Below, one piece after another: positions 1 to 5,587 of a stretch of 8,085 nt of DNA. Below the pieces are notes generated by a model, which had not been told where the DNA came from, ran no database searches, and worked only from the letters and a program-made list of their open reading frames with translations. Location of the stretch: assembly GCA_016928755.1 (NCBI GenBank), contig JAFGKB010000281.1, forward strand, positions 1 to 8,085. Reading direction: 5' to 3'. The first letter of the stretch is position 1. Every line of letters starts with the position of its first letter. A program made the translations under genes and the position numbers. Origin of the DNA: Anaerolineae bacterium (lineage in GTDB: Bacteria; Chloroflexota; Anaerolineae; B4-G1; SLSP01).

Positions 1-2094
1 AACCAGTTCACGCTCAACAACCGTGGTGGCGTCTCCTGCCAATAAGATGGATTTATCACCATACGCAACTTTAAGGACCAGGGGGCCGGCCATATTTGCC
101 GGTTCAGGCCAGAGCACGTGTAGGACAACACCGGTATCCAGTGTCCAGGTGTTGCTGGCGGATAATTGCCCCACAGAGCCGGGCGGACGCGCGGCCAATA
201 AATCCAGCCACCGCTGGTATATAGCTCCGTCTCCTACTTCACCACCCTGCAAGACATAATCTACCTGGTAGCGTTCCAGAACCGGCACTAACCCGGCAAC
301 TCGCTCTTTGTCGGGTGAAGTGAGCACGACTAAATCCAGGTCATGATCCCAAAACGGAACCCAACGACCCAGTTGGGATAATAGTGGCGGGCCTTCAGCG
401 CCACCATCAATAAGGATTTGCTTACCCGCCGGGGTCTGGATAAAGCAGGCGTCCCCATTCCCGACATCAAAAAAGACAACGTGTAATTTTCCATCAGGAC
501 GTGCATAGAGCATGGCAAAACTTATGACAATACCCGCCGCTCCGGCGGCCAGTTGCCAACCCTTAAGCTTAAATAACTGGCGCAACCACTGTTGCCGAGT
601 ACTGGGCCGCAATCCCGCCCACCACGTAATAAGCGCCACAATGGAATAGTACCCCCAGATGACGGGTAAAGTCAGTTTCCCTACTGCTACAGAAGCATAA
701 GGGATTTCAGCCGTCCACGATACCATCTTAATCGTGTAGGTGAGAAACACCCAGGCCAGCCAGGACAACCACTGGCCGGCAGGTTGTATAAGACACGCTA
801 CCCCCAACGCTATACCGCCGAATACCATCACAAAGGACTGGGCCGGCAGAATTAATAGGTTGGTCAAGAGGGTGACCAGTGATAAACGCTGGTAGTGGCC
901 TAAGATTACGGGTTGGGTTAGAACTTGGGCCGCTAAGGTCACGATAAAGGCATCGTTAAGCCAGGTGACAAGATACTTGGCCAGTTTAGCATTCAGGAGC
1001 CGGGTCAGCAGTCGCTCAAAATACTGGGTCAATGGGTCTGTGTATAAAATTAGTCCTAATGTTGCCGCGAAGCTGAGTTGAAAACCGACATCCCATAGCA
1101 CATAAGGATTCAATAAGGACAAAAACCAAGTCGCCGCTGCCAGGGATGTAGGCCCGTGGACGCGGCGGTCATTATGGCGGGCAATAACCAATAAAGAGGC
1201 CATGACGGCCGAGCGCAGGACTGCGGCTGAAGCACCGACCAGCAACGTGTATACCCATAGTCCGGTCAGGGCCAGTGGGGATTGCCATTTGCGACCGGCA
1301 AAACGCTGGGCAAGAGCCGCGAAAACTCCAGCAATCAGTGTCAGGTTAAAGCCGGAGATCGCGACGATATGGCTGGTTCCCGTTATAGAAAAATCAGCTT
1401 CCAAATCCTCTGGGATACCGCTTTCAATACCTAACAAGATGCCAGAGAGCAATGATGCCTGGGGTTCGGGTAAGAGACGGAGCAATACCTGATGGGTATG
1501 AGCTTTGAAACGCAGCAGGTAATCGAAAAAGAGGTTGGCTTGGTGTTCGGCAGATACTGTTATCTGCTGCCCGTTACGGAGTAGGGCATATATACCCTGT
1601 TGGGCCAGATAGCCCTTATAGGAAAATTCACCGTAAACCGGTGGTTCTATAAGGGCACCGGAAACATGAATAAGATCACCATAATTTACATCCGCGTAGG
1701 GTGGGGCCTTGACCAATATCGCCCCGGATACCGGCACAATATTCCCGTTGGCAAAAACCAGTTCCTCGGCGGCAAGCCGCAAATTTGTATAGGTGGGGCG
1801 CGGGTCAGGTTCACTCACCACAACGCCGGTAACGGTAACTGTCCCCACGCCGTTGTAATAAGCAATATGAGACGGGTCGATAGCGGGCTGTGCTAGCCAG
1901 AAGCGCATAGTACCTAAGAGCAAGCCCGTCAGAAACCATGCCAATTTACGCACGCGGAGGTCATCCCCCCATCCTAGTACCAGCACCAAGGCTGTGGGGA
2001 TGGTTAATAACAGCCAAATTGGAGAAAAAAGAGAGGCTTGGGTAGACAATATGCCAATCACCCAAGCCCCGGTAAATACCATTAAACGGGTCAC
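1..2094 (-). CDS. comEC: ComEC/Rec2-family DNA uptake channel, partial (C-terminus outside window)
   Basis: Inner-membrane protein that would carry transforming single-stranded DNA into the cytoplasm in natural competence. The frame is open for 698 codons and runs off the window at position 1; Bacillus ComEC has about 776 residues, so some 70-100 are probably missing. Seen in order: two N-terminal hydrophobic segments (about residues 8-40 and 51-68), a beta-rich DUF4131/OB-like part (about 80-190, with VTVTGVVVSEPDPRP), a polytopic Competence domain (about 215-515) with the core motif HIVAISGFN at 242-250, and a C-terminal metallo-beta-lactamase-like domain from about 537 (DVGNGD 543-548, ILIDGG just after, LLAGDA near 684-689). 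The usual HxHxDH ligand motif is replaced by SPDKER at 593-598. The GTG start at 2094 is chosen because GGGAGGG lies 8 bases upstream; an ATG four codons later is too far from it. Family assignment is firm; activity of the hydrolase domain is doubtful. Confidence 0.93.
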   Translation of the reverse strand, partial: MTRLMVFTGAWVIGILSTQASLFSPIWLLLTIPTALVLVLGWGDDLRVRKLAWFLTGLLLGTMRFWLAQPAIDPSHIAYYNGVGTVTVTGVVVSEPDPRPTYTNLRLAAEELVFANGNIVPVSGAILVKAPPYADVNYGDLIHVSGALIEPPVYGEFSYKGYLAQQGIYALLRNGQQITVSAEHQANLFFDYLLRFKAHTHQVLLRLLPEPQASLLSGILLGIESGIPEDLEADFSITGTSHIVAISGFNLTLIAGVFAALAQRFAGRKWQSPLALTGLWVYTLLVGASAAVLRSAVMASLLVIARHNDRRVHGPTSLAAATWFLSLLNPYVLWDVGFQLSFAATLGLILYTDPLTQYFERLLTRLLNAKLAKYLVTWLNDAFIVTLAAQVLTQPVILGHYQRLSLVTLLTNLLILPAQSFVMVFGGIALGVACLIQPAGQWLSWLAWVFLTYTIKMVSWTAEIPYASVAVGKLTLPVIWGYYSIVALITWWAGLRPSTRQQWLRQLFKLKGWQLAAGAAGIVISFAMLYARPDGKLHVVFFDVGNGDACFIQTPAGKQILIDGGAEGPPLLSQLGRWVPFWDHDLDLVVLTSPDKERVAGLVPVLERYQVDYVLQGGEVGDGAIYQRWLDLLAARPPGSVGQLSASNTWTLDTGVVLHVLWPEPANMAGPLVLKVAYGDKSILLAGDATTVVERELV

Positions 2095-2102
2095 GCCGGG
2101 AA

Positions 2103-2109
2103 CCCTCCC
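2103..2109 (-). promoter_or_regulatory. Ribosome binding site that fixes the comEC GTG start
   Basis: GGGAGGG on the minus strand, with an 8-base spacer to GTG at 2094. The first ATG in frame is at 2082, which would leave about 20 bases of spacing, so the GTG is the likelier initiator. Confidence 0.7.
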
Positions 2110-2150
2110 ACCGTAACTTGATAGATTTATAAAACCGGTATTCGGACTAA

Positions 2151-2179
2151 GAAATTAAACGCCTTGATGTTGAAGGCGT
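2151..2179 (-). terminator. Small hairpin after the regulator gene, possible weak terminator
   Basis: ACGCCTT and AAGGCGT form a perfect 7-bp stem with a 7-base loop (2159-2179), starting one base after the regulator stop codon. On the minus strand it is followed by TTAATTTC, a poor U tract, so termination may be partial. It may set the ratio between the regulator and comEC transcripts, since no convincing separate comEC promoter is seen in the remaining 56 bases. Confidence 0.5.
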
Positions 2180-2180
2180 G

Positions 2181-3041
2181 TCAGCCGGATAATTCCTCTG
2201 TCAGCGAGCGAATATCGTAGAATGGGCCATCTTTAGGTGAGATTGAATGTGCAACCAGTTGGGCAAGATGGGCCTGTTCGTCATCAACCTTGATAAATCC
2301 CTGTGCTAAATCCTCTTCCTTATAATGACTACCAACTTTTTGGTTAAATTCTTTCACTACTTCAGAAATCAGACTCTCAGCGCGGGATTGCACTGTGATA
2401 ATAATAAAATCGTCGTTGCCACCATAACCCAGGAAGTCATCGGCTACATCGTCGCGGTTGAGTGCTTCGGCGAGTAAACGGGCTGCCATTCGTAGCAGAT
2501 CTGCCGCCGCCATAAAACCGTAAGACTCACGATAGGGATCAAGGTTCAATAACCGGAAGCGCACCAACGCCCAAGAGCCTTCGGGGTCTTCCATAACCAG
2601 ATGGCGTAATTGATCCTGGACTAGGGACCCTGCCGGTAGACCGGTAATCGGATCTGTACGATTAGACATATTAGCACGCCGGAGTGCGTTGCCAACTCGT
2701 AAGGTAACCTCAACCGGGTCAAATGGACTAGCGACGAAATCATTTGCCCCCAGCGCTAAAACATTTAAGCGCTCGCTATGAATATCTTCATCGGCTAACA
2801 TCAATAAGAAGATATGTTCCGTGCGTTTGATACCCCGTAACCGCTGAGCCAAATCTGACCCCGGCATATCGGGAAGGCTAGTGCTTAAAACAATAACCTG
2901 AGGTAACAAGCGCGTCGCTAAATCAAAGCCCTCAGATCCTGTCTGAGCCACTTCTACTTCAGCGCCAGCTTCGGTAAAATTCTTCTGTAAAACCCTACTG
3001 TTGGCAATACTATCTTCAATGATAAGAATCCGTCCTTCCAA
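2181..3041 (-). CDS. Receiver/GGDEF-like two-domain protein with altered active sites
   Basis: Cytoplasmic signalling protein of 286 residues. Residues 4-122 have a receiver (CheY-like) fold: RILIIEDS at 4-11 supplies the acidic pair E9/D10, and LPDMPG at 56-61 follows the phosphorylation-site strand. The phospho-acceptor Asp is Ser53 (VIVLSTSLP), the conserved Thr is Ala83 and the conserved Lys is Ser105 (ASPF). Residues 129-285 resemble a GGDEF domain (DPITGLP at 130-136, YGFMAAADLLRMAARLL at 174-190), but the signature reads GNDDF at 208-212 (after G207) and the segment after the first strand is shortened (NLDPYRESYG). Phosphotransfer is therefore very unlikely and diguanylate cyclase activity doubtful; a protein-interaction or ligand-binding role is an inference. 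The start is TTG: an in-frame TAA lies two codons upstream, AGGAG lies 7 bases upstream, and the next in-frame Met is residue 59. comEC follows in the same direction 86 bases on, so a shared transcript is possible. Confidence 0.88.
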   Translation of the reverse strand: MEGRILIIEDSIANSRVLQKNFTEAGAEVEVAQTGSEGFDLATRLLPQVIVLSTSLPDMPGSDLAQRLRGIKRTEHIFLLMLADEDIHSERLNVLALGANDFVASPFDPVEVTLRVGNALRRANMSNRTDPITGLPAGSLVQDQLRHLVMEDPEGSWALVRFRLLNLDPYRESYGFMAAADLLRMAARLLAEALNRDDVADDFLGYGGNDDFIIITVQSRAESLISEVVKEFNQKVGSHYKEEDLAQGFIKVDDEQAHLAQLVAHSISPKDGPFYDIRSLTEELSG

Positions 3042-3048
3042 CCCTTAT

Positions 3049-3053
3049 CTCCT
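3049..3053 (-). promoter_or_regulatory. Ribosome binding site that decides the TTG start
   Basis: AGGAG on the minus strand, 7 bases before TTG at 3041. The in-frame stop TAA at 3045-3047 lies between this site and the TTG, so no earlier start is possible in this frame. Confidence 0.75.
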
Positions 3054-3118
3054 CTCAGCATTAGGAACCTGCGCTTTAATTAACATTCAGACAACCCAAT
3101 AAAAAAACACCTTCATTA

Positions 3119-3147
3119 ATTATATGAGGTAATTTAAATAGCGTCAA
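3119..3147 (-). promoter_or_regulatory. Sigma70-type promoter for the receiver/GGDEF-like gene
   Basis: On the minus strand TTGACG (3142-3147) is followed after exactly 17 bases by TATAAT (3119-3124). That gives a transcript start near 3112 and a leader of about 70 bases. An imperfect inverted repeat, ACCTTCAT (3109-3116) against ATGAGGT (3124-3130), brackets the -10 box and could be an operator. Confidence 0.8.
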
Positions 3148-3354
3148 GCTAGATGTAGTGGTGGACTTTACGGCATTTGAAAACGCTATGTTGATCAAAT
3201 TACAGTTAACTGATTATACACTACACCCCTATTTACTCCAAAAGTGAACCCTATACCTCATTATATAATATATACAGAAATATCCCAAAAGCAGAGTCAT
3301 AAATCACCGGTCCGTTTAATGGCATATAGCTTTCTATTGGTAGATGAGCATCAC

Positions 3355-3383
3355 TTGACCAAAACGGCGGTGTTAGTTAGGAT
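3355..3383 (+). promoter_or_regulatory. Sigma70-type promoter for rocD
   Basis: TTGACC (3355-3360) is separated by 17 bases from TAGGAT (3378-3383). The predicted transcript start is near 3390, about 34 bases before the rocD ATG and upstream of its AAGGAG ribosome binding site at 3408-3413. Confidence 0.6.
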
Positions 3384-3423
3384 TGGGGTAATGCTAAAAC
3401 ACTTAGTAAGGAGCTAAAGAAAG

Positions 3424-4620
3424 ATGCGGACCGAGGATTATATTCAATTAGAAGATCAATATGGTGCTCATAATTACCACCCGTTAGATGTCGTTATTGC
3501 ACGGGCAGAGGGTGTCTGGGTCTGGGATGTCGAAGACAAGAAATACCTGGACTGCCTGAGTGCCTATTCCGCCCTTAACCAGGGCCATCGCCATCCCCGT
3601 GTTATCAGGGCACTTATCGAACAAGCGGAGAAAATTACTCTCACCTCTCGTGCTTTCCGCAATGACCAATTGCCTTTGTTAGCCAAGGAACTCTGTGAGC
3701 TAACCGGGTATGAGATGATGTTACCGATGAACTCCGGTGCCGAGGCTGTGGAGACCGCCTTGAAAGCTGCCCGGCTCTGGGGATACAAAGTCAAAGGAAT
3801 TCCAGCAGACCAGGCGGAGATTATCGTATGTAGCAACAATTTCCACGGTCGGACCATTACCATTATCAGCTTTACTAGTGAACCCCTCTATAAAGATGGT
3901 TTTGGTCCTGCTACTCCCGGATTCAAGATTATTCCCTTCGGAGATGCTGCCGCACTTGAGGCTGCCATCACGCCCAATACAGCCGCTTTTATGGTTGAAC
4001 CAGTTCAGGGTGAGGCCGGTGTCGTTGTACCACCGGAAGGTTATTTAAAGGAAGTCCGCGAGATTTGCGACCGCCATAATGTGTTGTTAATTGCCGATGA
4101 AATTCAGAGTGGGTTAGGCCGCTGTGGGCAGCTCTTCGCTTGTGATTGGGAAGCCGTAAAACCTGACCTTATCACCATTGGGAAAGCTCTCTCCGCCGGT
4201 ATGTTGCCGGTTTCTGCTGTTGTAGGGAAACGTGAGATCTTGGGACTCTTCGAGCCAGGCAGTCACGGCTCAACCTTTGGCGGCAGCCCGTTAGCCTGCG
4301 CCGTGGCGCGTGAGGCTCTAAAAGTCCTTGTTGACGAAAAACTACCGGAACGTGCCCAGGAATTGGGGGCCTACTTTATGGATGAATTGCGCGCTATCAA
4401 TAGCCCCCACGTCAAAGAAGTTCGTGGTAAGGGGCTGTTGATCGGTGTAGAACTGAAACCCGAAGCCGGCGGTGCCCGTCCCTTCTGTGAAGAACTACAG
4501 CGACGGGGGATTTTGGCGAAGGAAACTCACAAGACCGTTATCCGCTTCGCTCCGCCCCTGATTATTAGCAAGGAAGATTTGGATTGGGCCTTAAGCCAAA
4601 TCCGCGCAGTGCTCGCCTAA
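3424..4620 (+). CDS. rocD: Ornithine aminotransferase (ornithine--oxo-acid transaminase, EC 2.6.1.13)
   Basis: Pyridoxal-phosphate enzyme of aminotransferase class III, cytosolic. It moves the delta-amino group of ornithine to 2-oxoglutarate, giving glutamate-5-semialdehyde (which cyclises to pyrroline-5-carboxylate) and glutamate, linking arginine/ornithine breakdown with proline and glutamate. The 398 residues match the family length (Bacillus RocD is about 401) and collinear motifs are present: YGAHNYHPL (13-21), LSAYSALNQGHRHP (45-58), the phosphate-binding SGAEA (104-108), NFHGR (139-143), EPVQGEAGV (192-200), ADEIQSGLGR (224-233), the Schiff-base lysine K254 in TIGKALSAG, HGSTFGG (281-287), and KETHKTVIRFAPPLIISKEDLDWA near the end. 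Counterparts of human OAT Tyr55, Tyr85, Arg180 and Glu235 appear as Y18, Y48, R143 and E197, which argues for ornithine specificity over acetylornithine aminotransferase. AAGGAG lies 10 bases before the ATG. No arginase or pyrroline-5-carboxylate enzyme is adjacent; the gene has its own promoter and terminator. Confidence 0.96.
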   Translation: MRTEDYIQLEDQYGAHNYHPLDVVIARAEGVWVWDVEDKKYLDCLSAYSALNQGHRHPRVIRALIEQAEKITLTSRAFRNDQLPLLAKELCELTGYEMMLPMNSGAEAVETALKAARLWGYKVKGIPADQAEIIVCSNNFHGRTITIISFTSEPLYKDGFGPATPGFKIIPFGDAAALEAAITPNTAAFMVEPVQGEAGVVVPPEGYLKEVREICDRHNVLLIADEIQSGLGRCGQLFACDWEAVKPDLITIGKALSAGMLPVSAVVGKREILGLFEPGSHGSTFGGSPLACAVAREALKVLVDEKLPERAQELGAYFMDELRAINSPHVKEVRGKGLLIGVELKPEAGGARPFCEELQRRGILAKETHKTVIRFAPPLIISKEDLDWALSQIRAVLA

Positions 4621-4646
4621 TACCTGATTCTACAATAAGTAAAAGC

Positions 4647-4681
4647 AAAGCTCCTGGAATGCACAATCCAGGAGCTTTTTT
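4647..4681 (+). terminator. Rho-independent terminator of rocD
   Basis: AAAGCTCCTGGA (4647-4658) and TCCAGGAGCTTT (4667-4678) form a perfect 12-bp stem with an 8-base loop, and the run of T continues to 4681. It starts 26 bases after the rocD stop codon. The A-rich left flank could also allow some termination on the minus strand, but no minus-strand gene needs it here. Confidence 0.93.
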
Positions 4682-4722
4682 GGGTCAGCATAACGCTTTT
4701 AGCGACTGTGAAACACGACTTT

Positions 4723-4749
4723 TATTAAGAGCAATTTTGCTCTATAATA
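4723..4749. repeat. Operator-like inverted repeat upstream of the CNB-domain gene
   Basis: AGAGCAA (4728-4734) and TTGCTCT (4737-4743) are perfect inverted arms two bases apart. They are extended by TATTA (4723-4727) and TAATA (4745-4749) if one unpaired A at 4744 is allowed. The right arm shares its last base with the TATAAT box at 4743-4748. A site with this shape and place would suit a dimeric repressor or activator; the bound protein is unknown. Confidence 0.5.
4743..4748 (+). promoter_or_regulatory. -10 box of the promoter for the CNB-domain operon
   Basis: A perfect TATAAT with no recognisable -35 hexamer (TTTTAT at the 17-base position) and no TGn extension. This pattern is common where an activator is required. 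The transcript would start near 4755, leaving a leader of about 70 bases. Confidence 0.5.
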
Positions 4750-4825
4750 GGGTCATAGTTAGAAGCTCAGGAAATGGATCACACTACATTTTATTAATAA
4801 CAGAGAGTACATAAGGGAGGTTGTC

Positions 4826-5263
4826 ATGGAGTATGATAACACGGCCTTGCGGACTGCGGATCTTTTTGCAGGATTAAACGCTGAGGAAATCGAAGGGATT
4901 GTCGCCGCTGGAAAGCGTAAGATTTACCAACGTGGAGACATTATCTTGGAAAAAGGTGAACGCAGCAGCGATCTTTATATTGTGGTGCGTGGACAAGTAG
5001 AGGTAAATTCTGAATGGGGCGAAGGGCCGACGCTTATTATCCTGGGAGCAGGGCAAGGTTTTGGAGAGATGTCGCTGCTAGATGCTGGTCCACGCTCGGC
5101 CACTATCGTGAGTGCCTCGGAGCAAGCCGAGTTACTCGTTCTCAGCAGAGAGACGTTGCTTAAATTCTGTGAGGAGCATTGTGCAGTTGGCTATAAGCTT
5201 ATGTACAATCTGGCCCGCGATCTCGCCTTCAAGCTGCGTATTCGCAATATGACCTGCCAGTAA
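4826..5263 (+). CDS. Stand-alone cyclic-nucleotide-binding (CNB) domain protein
   Basis: A 145-residue cytoplasmic protein made almost wholly of one CNB domain of the CAP/PKA-regulatory-subunit family: an N-terminal helix (LFAGLNAEEIEGIVAAG, 13-29), a beta-roll with YQRGDIILEKGE (34-45) and SDLYIVVRGQVEV (48-60), the phosphate-binding cassette FGEMSLLDAGPRSATI (79-94), and a C-terminal helix (about 108-140). The cassette keeps the Glu (E81) and Arg (R90) that contact ribose and phosphate in cAMP-binding members, so ligand binding is plausible. Nothing resembling the CRP helix-turn-helix follows, because the protein ends there, so it is not a complete CRP-type transcription factor. It may act through partner proteins. 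GGGAGG lies 5 bases before the ATG. The next gene begins 18 bases after the stop codon with a near-identical ribosome binding site, which suggests an operon. Confidence 0.9.
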   Translation: MEYDNTALRTADLFAGLNAEEIEGIVAAGKRKIYQRGDIILEKGERSSDLYIVVRGQVEVNSEWGEGPTLIILGAGQGFGEMSLLDAGPRSATIVSASEQAELLVLSRETLLKFCEEHCAVGYKLMYNLARDLAFKLRIRNMTCQ

Positions 5264-5281
5264 AGGCAAGGGAGGGAACCA

Positions 5282-5497
5282 ATGATTTATAAAGTCAGCT
5301 ATGTCATCTTAGGTGGGCAATACCCCGGCGGCATAATGAACCAAGATACGCCTCCCGAAATTGGTGCGGAGATTCAGATCGGGCCACGCAAATGTGAGGT
5401 TTTGGAGGTGCAAGACCTGCTGCCTCCCCAGGGGGGATTTGCTTATCTGCACGTCACTTGCCGCGTAATTGAGGAAAATAATAAGGCAGAAAAGTAA
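5282..5497 (+). CDS. Small protein of unknown function (71 residues)
   Basis: I do not recognise a named family. The protein has no signal peptide or membrane segment. It reads as a compact beta-rich domain: VSYVILGG (5-12), a GAEIQIG turn and strand (28-34), CEVLEVQDLLPP (38-49), and AYLHVTCRVIEE (54-65), followed by a short charged tail. A strong GGAGGG lies 5 bases before the ATG. The gap to the CNB-domain gene is only 18 bases, with no terminator between, so the two are probably co-transcribed and may work together. The coding case rests on the ribosome binding site, operon spacing and a well-behaved amino acid composition. The minus-strand frame that overlaps it lacks comparable support. 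Confidence 0.75.
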   Translation: MIYKVSYVILGGQYPGGIMNQDTPPEIGAEIQIGPRKCEVLEVQDLLPPQGGFAYLHVTCRVIEENNKAEK

Positions 5498-5505
5498 GGA
5501 TACAC

Positions 5506-5570
5506 TAGATTGGGCTGGTCTGGCTGCGTTACTTGTAGCTAACCGGTGCAACGGAGACCGGCCCAATCTA
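5506..5570. terminator. Long hairpin between convergent genes, possible bidirectional terminator
   Basis: Positions 5506-5521 pair with 5555-5570 to give 16 bp (arms beginning TAGATTGGGC and ending GCCCAATCTA) with one T-G wobble. The 33-base interior can fold further only weakly. The stem starts 8 bases after the stop of the 71-residue gene and ends 17 bases before the stop of the permease gene on the other strand, a usual place for a shared terminator. There is no clear T run on either side, so rho-independent termination is uncertain; a decayed repeat or an RNA-processing stem is an alternative. Confidence 0.5.
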
Positions 5571-5587
5571 ATTAATCGCAACTTGTG

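Larger units (their letters stand above)
3042..3423. other. Divergent intergenic spacer with two outward promoters
   Basis: 382 AT-rich bases between the regulator gene and rocD. It holds a strong minus-strand promoter (3119-3147), a good plus-strand promoter (3355-3383) and weaker candidates: a minus-strand TATAAT at 3213-3218 with TTGGAG 17 bases upstream, and an isolated plus-strand TATAAT at 3264-3269 with no -35 match. The word TACCTCAT occurs next to a TATAAT on each strand (minus 3124-3131, plus 3254-3261). A palindrome, CAGTTAACTG, sits at 3203-3212. One 32-codon open frame (3319-3417) ends 6 bases before rocD but lacks a ribosome binding site. I see no recognisable riboswitch or RNA gene. 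Confidence 0.6.

Noticed and set aside
1202..1896. Plus-strand open frames of 96 and 98 codons within comEC
   Set aside because: They are antisense to an unbroken ComEC reading frame with clear motifs and lack ribosome binding sites.
2126..2154. Possible separate comEC promoter (TATAAA on the minus strand)
   Set aside because: No acceptable -35 hexamer at 16-18 bases and no TGn extension.
3203..3212. Palindrome CAGTTAACTG in the divergent spacer as an operator
   Set aside because: A single 10-base palindrome in AT-rich DNA, not aligned with the best promoters; too little to call.
3189..3248. 19-codon open frame starting ATGTTGATC in the divergent spacer
   Set aside because: No ribosome binding site and no recognisable sequence features.
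3484..3863. Minus-strand frames inside rocD
   Set aside because: Shadows of the highly conserved aminotransferase frame, with no start signals.
4584..4814. 76-codon plus-strand frame across the end of rocD, its terminator and the next promoter
   Set aside because: It runs through a strong terminator and promoter elements and has no start signal.
5309..5581. Minus-strand 90-codon frame over the 71-residue gene and the convergent hairpin
   Set aside because: No ribosome binding site, low-quality composition, and it overlaps the better supported plus-strand gene.
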